From: Himantopus leucocephalus
Taxonomy: Eukaryota; Chordata; Aves; Charadriiformes; Recurvirostridae
DNA length: 64,000 nt
Direction of reading: 5' to 3'
Assembly: GCA_003993805.1 (NCBI GenBank)
Contig: RSEF01000005.1
Location: forward strand, 16,573,324-16,637,323
The notes under the pieces were generated by a model, which was given only the letters and a program-made list of their open reading frames with translations, ran no database searches and had not been told where the DNA came from. Position numbers and translations under genes: made by a program. Positions within the stretch are counted from its first letter, which is position 1, and the number at the start of each line of letters is the position of its first letter. Shown one piece after another: positions 52,281-63,689 of the stretch.

Positions 52281-52440
52281 ATTTGTAGAACAACTTCAGG
52301 AGGAGCTGAGAGGATGCAACTTAATAAAAACAAACAGGTCACCAGACTTAGGCAAGAATAATGAACTACAAAAACATAAGGCAGTGAAGGATGAGCTGAG
52401 TAACAACATGGCAGAAAAAGATTTGGATGTTAACACATAA
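52281..52440 (+). pseudogene. Second coiled-coil-like coding fragment
   Basis: After an AG at 52274-52275 (AACAG then GTATACATTTG), an open frame reads FVEQLQEELRGCNLIKTNRS, then LGKNNELQKHKAVKDELSNN and MAEKDLDVNT before TAA at 52438-52440. Rich in E, K, L and N with heptad-like leucines, it resembles the 45.2-45.9 kb pseudogene on the same strand and could be a further piece of the same protein. It lacks a starting Met. Could be an exon of an unrecognised gene rather than a pseudogene. Confidence 0.35.
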
Positions 52441-52554
52441 CATAGGCTGAACAGGAGTAAACAATGTTATGCTGCTGTAAAAAAGGCAATCCCTTACTGC
52501 AATTTATAGCCAGTGTTATCATCTACAAAACATTTATTAATTCTTCAGCTCTCC

Positions 52555-52840
52555 TTGGAGCTGTCTGTGCCCCAGCTGGGATGCTGTGTCCAATTTTGGA
52601 TACTACAAGGAAGGTATGATCCTACTGGGAAAGAAACAGAGGAAGACAACAAAAATTATCAGGCTTCATAAAAGTATACTTATAAGGAAGGGCTGAAGGA
52701 ATTGGGTTAAGTTTAGACTGACATCCATCTGAACAGCTGAACTTCAGAGAAAAGAAAATTAAGAGGTAAAACAATAGCAGTTTTCAACTACAGAAAAGGT
52801 AATTTCAATGAGAGGAACAAGCTAGTTTCGGTGTCTGTTG
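52555..52840 (+). mobile_element. Old CR1 fragment
   Basis: Follows the CR1 ORF2 C-terminal region: ATGCTGTGTCCAATTTTGGA, then a decayed RKTTKIIRLHKS, a GLKELG-like GGGCTGAAGGAATTGGG, and further AACAATAGCAGTTTTCAACT (the usual 'IAAFQY' block). Frames are broken; no tail. Confidence 0.7.
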
Positions 52841-55800
52841 TGGGCAGGACAGAGACATTTTGCTCTCTCAACTGTTTGCTCATCTCTTTTGGAAGTGCTG
52901 TCTGGAAATTGACATGTTACCTAAATAACACTAAATACAGTCTTTGCACTGCTGCAATTTTCGTGGTCCATTAAAAATATACTTAAGAAATACAATTCGG
53001 GAAAAGCATGGTGGAACTGGAGAAAAGGGAAAAAAATCTTCCTATGATTGTAGATTGCTCTCCTCCTCTGAAGCAGCTGCTGTCTGAAATTGTTTTCAAA
53101 GAACCTTCTCCTCACCTCTGTGCTGAATGAGCCTATAGAAAAACCTGGCATGAGCTTGATTTGAAATGAAATAACTCCCATTTTGGAGTGGACTGTGTGA
53201 TGAAGATGTAGTTATAAAATAAATAATGATTCAGCTCTAACTTTCAATTTTGTCCTTATTAAGTTGCTCAACCAGGTGTTGAAGCCAATAGAATTTGCTT
53301 TTCCTCTGTTGGAAAGCTATTCTGAGTGCAGCGTGACTGAAGAACAGCCACTTATTAGCTGCTCGGCAGTGCTCTCGGCTTTTCTGCTAGAATCCCCCGC
53401 AATTGCTCGAACAACACTTTTGCCAATACTCATCTAGCTCAATCAGTAGCTATAACGCTGGGGTATGAAATTATGCGGTGGTTGCGATGGTGGTAAGTTG
53501 CCTGCTGTTTAACATCTCTGTTTCGTGGCCTGGTGTCGGGAGGCATGCAATGCTGATTTTGAGCTTCAGTTTGTATTCAATTCTTTCTCTTTTCAGTCTA
53601 TCCAATTGAATTCTCTTGTAGTTTCAGTGCAGTGTGCATCCCGGCTGAAATTCCTGGTTAATGTTGTGTGCTGTTACAGAGTTGCCATGTTTCATGCTGG
53701 AGCTATCTTTCCTTCGTGATGAGGGATGTAACCCTTCTGCATCCCAACTGGATTGTGAGGATTATTTAAAGCTTGCAGTGCACCGTGAGTACCTTGCATG
53801 CTATTGAAGTGGAAATCATTGTGTGTTACAGACAGTCCGAACGCCATCTGGGATTTCCATGTTACTGTTTCAGCTCTCTTGTACCTCACCAAGCTTGAGC
53901 AGGTACCATGAACAAAAGATTAGCATTGCACTCTGTTGTGTGTTTGGTGCTGTGTCCAGTGCCTGTGTAAGGCCACATACATCCTGAGAAGCTACACTCA
54001 GCACACAAGGACTCCGAGGGCTTTGCTGTAGCTTGAAGCCTGCAACATCCCTTTCCTTTTTCTGCACTTCTACTCTGGTATGGGCAGGATCCACAGAGCA
54101 TTGGATCCCTTTGGCCTTTTCCACTGTCACCCTTGTCTGCTATTAACTTCAAGTCAGCTTTTGGAGACTGTGTAAGAAATGATGGTGGAATTGGTCTCTG
54201 CATTTTGTAAAAGATGCTTTTTCCTATGCAACAGAATTGTACCTTTGTGTGGCATCTAAAGTCCTATGGGGACATGGTGAAAAGGGCTGATCTTGCCTGA
54301 GACCCAAGCCAGTGATATAAGTGATGCATAGCCAGCCCACAATATTCTTGTATGCTTGTAACACCTACAAAACTTAACCCAAAACCTGTTTTGCTACTTC
54401 ACTGTGAGATCCTTCTTCGATCTCTGCAGGGCCAGATTAGTATCTCTTAACTAAGCAAATCACAGCCATGATTTGCTACTCTGCTTTTATGCAGCAGCTT
54501 TAGTTCAGCTAAGAGTGCATTTGAAAACATATTCCTGTGACTTCACTATCTTTGTATGCCACAATAAACAAATGGGATTTAAATGAGTGTGGGAACTCCT
54601 GCAGTATCGTGACAGGTACTCGTTATTGACAGAAAAAATGGCATAAAATGTAACCACCCAATTCAATTGTGAGCTTTCCCTGAGAAAGGGATCAGCTAAA
54701 AAAGTTTGAAGTTCACTTCCTAACTGAAGGATTCTATTGTGTATCATAGCTAAATAAACTGGGAGGCTTTGCCTTGCTAAAAGGGCACTATTAAAGAGGT
54801 ACAAATGTAGTCCTCTCACCATGCTAATTATTGCTGTTCACTCTTTTGTAGATCTAACAGGTTTCAGTTTTAGTTAGACCCCGATGCTGAGTGCCAAAGA
54901 AATGCCTACCAGAAGTTAGATGCTATCCCATTAAGCTTCATGTTCCCTCACTCCCCCCATAGCATCAGACTCTCCTCAACCTTTGAAGCGTCGCTTCTGG
55001 TTTTGTGAACAAGCACAAAATTAATTTGGCAGGAATTCTGCTCTAACTGTTCTTCAGTGAGAACAGCATCATGTACATTACTCTCCTTCTCACCTCCTCC
55101 CCCCTCATAAGACATTAGTTTCTGTTTTTATGAAGGTGGTATCTACACTTTCAGACTCTGGAGCCAGACTAGGGAGCAATGCCTATTTGACAATTTTCAA
55201 GCAACCACATCTCCAGCCTGCTGTCCAATTCCAATCAATTTTTACTTAATGTCTGCAGAGATATTAAGCTCTAAGAAATTTCATAAAAATAGGCAACTGG
55301 TTACAGAAAAGAAACTGTATTAGTGACCCCGCTAGGCAAAGGTTTCAGCAAGGGTAATAGTAATCTTTGGCATTTGGCCTGGTATTGAGGTAGAAGCACC
55401 GAGAGCTCAGAAACACGCACTGCCTCCTACCCAGCCAGTAGCTGGGAGCAAGGAGATGAGGTTAGAAAAAGTGTGAACAGAAAGCTCCAGGTGAAATTTC
55501 AGGGAATATGGAGCTTAAGGCAAATCTGTAGGAAGCAAAGTTAAACAGAAAAATGCAGGAGAGTTCCAAAGCAAAACAGAGGATGGAGAGAGAAGCAAAA
55601 GGGGTAGAAGCATTTAGGAAAGAAGGGATGAGGCAATGGAAAAAAAGGGGCAGATTTGGGTAGGCGAGATTCTGGGAGGGACAGATGAAGAACTGGGAAG
55701 AACAGAGATGAGACTGGGAATCAGAATGAAAGAATGATACAGAAGAAACTGATGCCTAATTTTTTATTACAAGATAAATGCAATTGATTGTCATTATAGC

Positions 55801-56985
55801 TTCTTTAGTTACTTTTCAACCTTTTTTAAATGATGCCCATGTGTTGCAAATAACAGGGCTTTATGAATTTTGTTCTCTCACCTTTCCCATGCCTTACATT
55901 CCCGCTTTAATTACTACATTGACATCAAATGCCTTGCCTAATGTTTTTGCACCAGTGCTCCCTATTTGTGGTGATCTTGCACTTGGGGAAACAAAAACAC
56001 CTGTCTCTGCAGGTCGAAGGCTACTTGTTGTTCTTGTGGATGTCCACCAGATGGCAAAGCCGGTATTTTGTAGTTTCCAGGCCACCTTCGGATACGAATT
56101 TACCCTAGGGAGAGTGGGGGCTTGTTTAACAACAGATCCTTTACTGCATAGATTAAAAACAAGTGATTAGATTCTATGTGGATTTCCTGGGAATAATAAT
56201 AAAACAGATGCAGTGATATAATAAAAGATATAATATAAAATAATAATAAAAGACGCAGTTAGAAAATGGTGGTCCTGTCAGGAAGGCACAATGTTCACTC
56301 TAGTCATTGCATATGCCTGTATGAGGAAAACAAATCTCAAGAATCTCTGAGTTACTATTTTTTTCTGTTGACTTTTTTTTTCTCTTTTCTTAATCACTTA
56401 GCCTAATTTTAAATTGCACTACCCCTTCATATAGTGCACTATAGTGATGATTTACTTCTTTAATGGTTTTGTAGGTTGACCTGAATTCTCCTTCCAGCAG
56501 AGGAACCATATATAGGGGTAAGAGGGAACGTTACAGCCTTTCTCTTCAGCTGGCTGCTTGACTTACAGCTGGCACCGGCTATATTCGTTCAATGGCTCCC
56601 AATCAATTATATCCTGTAGTATTCATTTTTCTGAGTATCAAGACACAAGTAAAAAGATGAGGCCGTTCCCACTCCAAGTAGATGTTAGGGTAGCATGGAG
56701 AAAAAAACTGGTGCTATATTTGGAGCATTCCTAATTGCACTGTTCTATTTCCAGCTGCCGAAATCTGCGCTAGAATTTTAATTAAGGGCTAAATTCGTGC
56801 AGCAGATCCTAACAACAGGAAACAGTTATGTTATTTAAATAGGCTTTGAAACGATCAGATTTTATCTCCCAAAGCAGCACTCAGATGAATATTAAAGCCG
56901 CTTTTGTTCTGCTGGAAAAGGCTGCAATTTCTCAGCAAGATGAAGGAGGTCACCGTGTCCGCTTTGGAAAACCACTAACACCAGC
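52841..56985. other. Intergenic DNA upstream of the TOLLIP CpG island
   Basis: No exon recognised. Purine-rich at 55,560-55,750 and AT-rich with ATAATAAAA words at 56,200-56,255. A CTCF-like CCACCAGATGGC occurs at 56044-56055. Confidence 0.55.
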
Positions 56986-56989
56986 CCCG

Positions 56990-57960
56990 CTGTCCTTAGG
57001 GCAGGCCCCGCCAGGCAAAACGTCCCTTCCTTACACACATTCGCGCCCACTGGCAGCGACGAGCGCTCCACGGAGCCCCACGCAAAGCGTGACAGGCGGC
57101 AGTTTCCCTCAGGCCGGCGGGGGAAGGCGCCTCCGCCACCAAGATGGCGGCCCCGAGGCCTCGTACCCGCCCCGGTTCCTCCTCAGCGCCGCGGCGCCCC
57201 CTAGCGACTGCGGCGGCCTCCGCAGAGCAGAACAGCGCATGCGCTGATCGACCGACGGGGACGTCACCCTCCGTCGCTCGGCGCATGCGCGAGAAGGCAT
57301 CGCTGCGTTCCCCTCAGCGCATGCGCACGGCGCCGCTTTGGAAACCGCCAGAAGGGGCGGGGGAAGAATGCGTTGCTGCAGGCAGGCCCGGGCGCCGGGC
57401 GCCGGGGGCGGGGCCGGGGCCGGGGTCAGCTGACTGGGGAGGCTGGCGCTGAGTGACGGTTAGCCGCGGTCGTTGGAGCCGTAACGGTAGCGGCGGCGGC
57501 CTGGCGGGGAGGAAGGAAGGGTCTGGGCCCGAGGGAGGCGCCATGGCGACCACCGTCACTACTCAGCGGGGCCCGGTGAGTGCTGCCGGGTGAGCGTGAG
57601 CTGCGGGGGCCTCTGAAGGTTTTTTTTCCTGTTAATTCTTCCGACTGTGGCGCGTTGGGCTGGTGGAGGCCCGGCTTGGACCGTTCTGGGCTTCGGTTTC
57701 TGTCCCTTTCCCCCTCGGTTCGGCTCCTGCCAGTGGGCCTCGGTGGGAGGGTGATTCACCCTTCTCGTCTCCTTCCCTTCCCCCGCTCGCGGCCCGTGGC
57801 AGAGGGGAGAGGAAAGACCTACCTTCTTCCCCAGACTGCCGCGGTACGGGGGGAGGGGGCGGGGGAAGGAAAGTCTGCCTCTTCTCCTGGTTCTCCGCCT
57901 TGCGAAGAGGCTTTGGGAAAGGGGAGGGGAAAGTCCCTCCTATTTGCGTGTGGGGCTTGA
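56990..57960 (+). promoter_or_regulatory. TOLLIP: TOLLIP CpG island and promoter
   Basis: A strong CpG-rich block around the first exon. Three perfect GCGCATGCGC (NRF1-type) palindromes at 57235-57244, 57281-57290 and 57317-57326, a CRE-like GACGTCAC at 57260-57267, a YY1-like AAGATGGCGGC at 57141-57151, a CTCF-like GCGCCCCCTAGCGA at 57194-57207, repeated GC boxes at 57,400-57,424, and an E-box in GTCAGCTGAC at 57425-57434. No TATA box; a dispersed, housekeeping-type start is likely between about 57,430 and 57,500. An in-frame TGA at 57450-57452 precedes the ATG by 31 codons. Confidence 0.85.
57543..57575 (+). CDS. TOLLIP: TOLLIP first coding exon (Toll-interacting protein), partial gene
   Basis: ATG at 57543 in a GGCGCC-ATG-G context opens MATTVTTQRGP, 11 codons, then a consensus GTGAGT donor at 57576-57581 (phase 0). 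From memory human TOLLIP starts MATTVSTQRGP and continues in exon 2, so the match is 10 of 11 with one conservative Ser/Thr change, and the exon end agrees. TOLLIP is a cytosolic adaptor that binds IRAK1 and dampens TLR/IL-1R signalling, and links ubiquitinated cargo to endosomes and autophagy through an N-terminal TOM1-binding region, a C2 domain and a C-terminal CUE domain. This exon carries only the start of the TOM1-binding region. Exon 2 (V-Y-I-G-E-L) was not found before 64000. Divergent from BRSK2. Confidence 0.95.
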
Positions 57961-60900
57961 AGAGGCTCTTCTGCCCGCTCTTTGAGGGCCTTCCAAAGGA
58001 GCGAACGGCTTAAACTAAACCAAAGCTAAACCTCTTTTTAAAGTAGAGTAGAGCTTTGTGTTTTCGTGGTTGGGCTGGGCAGATTCAGGTAGACGTCTCT
58101 GAAACTGCCACCTGAGAGCTGCAGCGTGAACCGTGCTGAAATACGCGTTTAATGGTAGTATGTAGGCGTGTGTGTTGGGGGTGGGTGGGGAGCTGAACAG
58201 TCTTAAAAACGATTTAACAGTCTTGTGGGAGGTAGTATTGATAGTTTATTGGGAATGTGTTATTGTCTAGTTTTGCCCTGGAGTAATCTTGGCCCATACC
58301 AGGATGTTCTACTTTGTGGGGTATAACTCTGCGGTATAACATCAGCTCTCGATCGATGTGCTGTTCTTATATGTTCCTCCTGTCTGGAAGGATCTGGTAG
58401 TAATTGACAATACGATTTTGCTCTGCAGGTGAAGTAAGATTTTCTTAATCTATTTAAACTGCTGTGTTTTACTTCCTAGAAACAGCCACGGTTTTTGTGT
58501 ACCTATGCAGCCTTGATGAAAAACCAGAGGAGTGAATTATTAAACTGCTAATCTTGAAAACCTGCATCACTGTGTGTTGTTTTCTTATGACAGTAATATT
58601 ATATCATCAATTTAATTCCTTAAAATGCTGTATTTGTCTGGTCTTCCAGAGTAGATTCCTTATACAATGGATTATGATGATGGTTCTGTTGTTGGAATAA
58701 AAGTTTTAAGTGTAGGAGTTTTGTTGTTCTCTCTTGATAAAAAGACATATGGCTGTTGTTCTGGTTTAATCTGTGATGAATTAGGTAGTTGCTATCCCCA
58801 AAGGCTTGGTGTTTGAGAGTTGATGCTGTGATTGCACCCAAAGAGAATTCTGTTGATATGTAAGGGGCTTTAATCAAAAAAAGCTCAAAATAGTGTAAGT
58901 ACCTGAAAAATATTCAGAGTTTGTTTAAAAGTAACTTCACTTCTAGTAGTCCTTTAGTTTATGTTTGGAGAAGGTTGCAGAGATTGAGGGGATTGATGTG
59001 GGAGTAGGGATAGAAGGAACTGGTAAAAAACTAAGTGGTTTGGCTAAAGCTGAACAGTAGGCCTGACTGCAGTCCTGATTTGTGGACAGACAAAATTATG
59101 CAGATATTTTTATCTCTGAAAATGGAATAGCATTTCTTTCTGAGAGAAATTTTAACTGGCTGTGGTGCTAAACACCTTGTTGAGATTTAGCTTGGTGAAA
59201 TCCTCTTTCTGGGCTGAAATAAGATTTTAGTGAGAACCTTCTTGGACATGGCCGTAATCTTGCAGATGTTTGGATATCGTAACTGCCTAGTCTCTCTTAA
59301 ATGTTTTAAAGGTACTACATCTCAATGCTTAGAATGTTATTCTTCCAGATGTCTTATTTTAGAATTACCCAGGTATTCCTGTATAATCCCTTGGCAATAT
59401 TTTGTTACTTAAAATCATCATACGCCTTTCCATTTGTCAGGCTTAAATCAATTTTATCTTGTGCAACTTTGGCCTTCTGGTTTTGGCTTCTTTTTTCTTA
59501 TGTGTTCCTAACATTGTTGTGTATGCTTTTCTTCCTTGTCTTAAAGACTTCAGAGATTTGAATGTTCTCAAATGAATGAATAAATTATGCCATATTAAGC
59601 TGCCATTCAAAGGTGAGAATGCTGATATGGTACATGCCAGCCTTCCTTAATTCTCTCTAGAGTGGAAGATAGAATTCTACTTGTTTCTATATATACAACT
59701 GCATTACAAGTAAATAGCCACTAAATGGTGCTAAAGGATTGGGAAACATTTTCTCTTTAGTGCTGCAGAGAACAGTTCTATCTCTCTGTTTGAACAGGCA
59801 AGAAAATATTGCAGGTTTTTTCATGCAGGTAAGAAAGTAAAGTGTACTGCTATACTGTTGCCAGTATTGTTCTTATACCTGCGTTTTCTAGTTTGTGATG
59901 ATGCTTATTTGGCGAGTAATTTAAAACTTCCAACTGCTGTTTAGTTTTTCAGGTGAAACAGAACTGGAATTCATCTTGTCTGTTACTAGTAAACATTCTG
60001 CTAGAATGTAGATTTCTCTATTTTCAGGATTTATGGAATTAGTGTGTTTTCACATTTGGTGATCTTTTGAGAACGAAACAGCTTATGAAATCTAAACTAT
60101 AGCTGCTAAGTGATACCTTTTCCAAGTGAGAGGTATTAGTGAACAGTTTGATCAGGGTTCAAGTTAAGTCTGAGAGACCAAAACCTTTTATTTGTGATTC
60201 CTTAGCTAGCCAAGCACACCCCAAAATTAATCTCTGTGATTACTCGCCATGCTGGCAAATATGTCAGGTCCTCCAAAATTAGGTCAAGTACCAAGCTAAG
60301 TTTATTTAGATTTCTGCTCCTAATTGCCCTAATAATCACTACTCTGATGATTGGAAATCTTCGAATGGGTAGGCTATATTTATGATTACTTCTCTTTTCT
60401 TGCCCTAATACTGTCATTTCACTACATAAGTCTTGTTGTCTCTGATTTTACTCGAGGTTTTGTTTTGAGACTCTTCAAAACTTTGATAACTTTTTCTGAA
60501 TGAAGGTGACTAGCAATTCGTGTTTGCATTGTCCAGTATCGGTATGTATTATGCTGTCACACAAGCAATTTTGAATAGAAAATCCCATCACCAAAGTAAT
60601 TGTGTTGATAATTCTGGGTATAATTGAGTATTTTATTACATATTTTGTTTCTTATTAGAATGTGGATATATGTAGTATTAAAATCCTGATCCGTAAAGGT
60701 GGAAATTTCATAAAGACACATTGTTGCAATCAATTTGGATTTCAGAATTTTTTTTAAAGTTGAGGGAGTAAGATGTCATTGAGTCTTTGTATGTGAAATG
60801 TGAATTAATTTTTAAGTGCTGTTATCTGATCTCTGGAGCGTGTTCCTTTGACAGAAAATGTTGAGAGCAGCATTGGTAGTGCTTTGAAGTTCTTGCTCTC

Positions 60901-61739
60901 TAACACGTAAGAGAAGTACCTTAAGGCACGAAGTGGCTTATTTTCTGTTGCATCCAATGGCATTTTCTTTTAACCAAGACTCAGAGGAAAGATGTGTATT
61001 AGTATGTCTAGCAGTAATGTAGAAAAAAAAATCAAAAGCCTGTTCTTGAAATTGATGGCAATTATTCTTCTTCTTAATGCTTATCCCAGTGTGAATTAAT
61101 GGGATTGCTTATTTTGAGCTGTTTCTATGTCTTTTCCCAATGTTATTCCTCTGTTACATTTAGTGCAGACCAAATCCACAGAGCTCGAATATGGTATAAA
61201 TGCTTCTTGAATGTGAGATGTCTATGGACACTCAATCTATCTTTTATTTTTAACTCATGTTTGAATACAGTAGTTCCTGCCACACTTAGCAGGAATCCAC
61301 GTTATCGTTTTAGTGAAGAGAATCTTTTTATTGTAATCAATGGTTCCTATTGATTTCTTCTTCGGTAAAACTAACCGGTTTTTCTTTATTAACAGTTGTG
61401 CTTTTGCACTATGGAATGTATTTTGCAAGTATTTAAATGTTAATGTCTTGGACAAATTTAGGTTTGCTGGGAAAATCCAGAGGCAGTAGCTTGTGGCAAA
61501 ATACTTAGTCAAGACTAAATATAGATGCTGTACTTGGGGGAAAGGTAAAATAATATTAAGGTGATGACTATAGAATAATAAAGCCTTTACAGGTAGAAAT
61601 ATGGAAGCAATGGAAGGGTCAAAGTAGATGGGGAAATTTCTGGCAACAGGAAAAAAAATCATAAGAATGAGAGAAGAAATGTCTGGTGCCTTACAGTCCA
61701 TGACACTTTTTTGGTGACATTTAAAAAAACCTACATACC

Positions 61740-61769
61740 AAAAAAAAAAAAAAAAAAAAAAAAAAAAAN
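61740..61769. repeat. Poly-A run with a single N
   Basis: Twenty-nine A, then N at 61769. It lies about 145 bp from the 3' end of the antisense CR1, on the wrong strand to be its tail. Confidence 0.95.
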
Positions 61770-61913
61770 AGAAAAAATCTGTAAATGTAATAAACTTAAT
61801 TGCTGTTATAGTCTTTCCTTTGTCTATCTCTAAATTGAAATTCAGAAGTAGAGCCCTTGACCACAATTCTACAAGAGTTTAACTGGGGATGTGTTATGCT
61901 ATAACATGAGCTC

Positions 61914-63190
61914 TATAGAATCATAGAATAGTTCAGGTTAGAAGGGATGTCAGGAGGCCATGTTCCAACCTCTTGCAAAAAACATGGTCAATTTTTAATT
62001 CAGACCAGGTTGCTCAGGGCTTTTTCCAGCAGGATCTTCAAAACCTCGAAGATGAGCGTTTTTGCGGTCTTCATGGGCAATTTGTTGTTGTCCGTGCAGT
62101 GATTTTTATTTTTTTTTTTCTTCCTCTCCTCCTTATTTCATGTCAAACCTCCCCTGTTTGAGTTTGACAATTGGGGTCACCTTTCTTCTTGCCTTGCATC
62201 TCAGAAAGGAACCTGGCTCTGTTTTCTTAATGACCTCCTCATAAATACTGGAAAGCTGCTATGAGATGCATCCTGTGCTTCTTCTATTCTAAACGAATCC
62301 TCAGCCTGTCCTCACAAGTCTTGTGCTACAGCCCTTTTCATGGGCTATCGTGGTGGATCTTTGCTGGGCTCAGTCAAGTTTATAATTCTTCGTGTACTGC
62401 TGGGCCCCAAACTGGTTGCAGTATTCCAGATGTGGTCTAATGAGTGCTGAGTAAAGGCAAACAATTGCTTTCCTCAGCCTACTGGCTAGGCTTTTGTTGA
62501 TCCAGTATCATATACTGTTAGGCTTCACTGTTGCGAGAGTGCTCTGCTCGTTCATGTTTAGCTTGCTCTCCATCAGGACGTGCATGTTTTTCTCTGTAGA
62601 GCTGCAGCCCTGCCAGTTGTTCTCTAGTCTGTACTGGTGCCAAGGGTTTTTCTGTGCAAAGTACGGGACTTTGCACTTGTTGAATTCCATGAGATTCCTG
62701 CCAGTGAATTCTTATGGCTCTCTGATTGTTGGTCCTGTCATCAAGTATATTAGTCATTCCCCCTGCAAATCCTCAGAAATGATGAAGGTACTTTCTGTCT
62801 TCACCTCTGGTCACTGATACGGAAAAATATTAGACACCTAAGTTTTTTTAACCTTTGGTAAAGGCTGGCTATTCCTAGTCCCTGGTTTTTCCTTCGTGTG
62901 TCTAGAAATGGCTTCCAGAAGGACTTAATCTATGAGTTTCTTAGCAACTGAAGTGAAGCTGACCTGCCTGTTCCTCAGGTCATCCTTCTTGCCCTTTTGA
63001 AAGCTGGGTGTGACACTTGTCTTTCTGCAGTTATAGGGGACTTGCCTAATCTCCATGACCTTTCAAAAGGGTAATAGAGAGTAGCCTTGGGGAAAAAAAA
63101 AAAAAGAGCTCGCTCATTCAGGATGTTCTGGTGTATGCTCTCTGGTCCCAATTTATTCTTTAGTGTTCAAAACATAGAATAATAGTTCAA
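61914..63190 (-). mobile_element. CR1 LINE, long antisense copy with reverse transcriptase remnants
   Basis: The plus strand starts with ATAGAATCATAGAATAG, the complement of the CR1 tail, and continues through the complement of the ORF2 3' half: CCAGGTTGCTCAGGGC, CCAAACTGGTTGCAGTATTC, CAGATGTGGTCTAATGAGTG, GGGACTTTGCACTTGTTGAA. It reaches the segment near 62,950-63,060 that corresponds to reverse transcriptase (AGCTGACCTGCCTGTTCCTC). Many frame breaks; part of the region between about 62,760 and 62,940 looks deleted. Antisense to TOLLIP. Confidence 0.88.
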
Positions 63191-63689
63191 AATTCTCTCT
63201 CATTTGCTCGCTTATTTTTTTCTTAAAAACAGTGAAACCATTTAAAGGAGAACGGTTAGAACTGTTTTGAGTAGCTAAGCTCTCTAACATGAAACTTCTC
63301 TGAAACCTAGTATCAGAGTTTCTTGGCAATTGCTCCTGTGAAAACTTTAGTAACGGTTCCCTGAATGTATCGTGTCTCAGTGTATCGTAAGTCAGGGCAT
63401 TCGTGGTTGTCCTTGGAGCTGCAGTCCCTTTCCCTCCCTTGTCTAGGTACTAGTACTGACATGATCAGTTCGCAAGGTAAGAGGGTTCTGATGGCTTCCC
63501 CTCCCTCCTCTTCCCTTTACCTACAACCCTCGTTTCATTTTCTTCTTCTGATCAGCCCTCTGCACTAGCATACTTTACAATTGCCTTGGCACCATTTAAT
63601 GTTGCACAAGAAATGGGGGTGAGAAGAAACAGGAGGGTGAGACTGAGACAGCCCAGTACTAAACTAGCTTCAGTACTTGTAGAACGTCA

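Noticed and set aside
57144..57452. 102-codon plus-strand frame in the TOLLIP island
   Set aside because: Overlaps the promoter and is out of step with the TOLLIP exon; typical of CpG islands.
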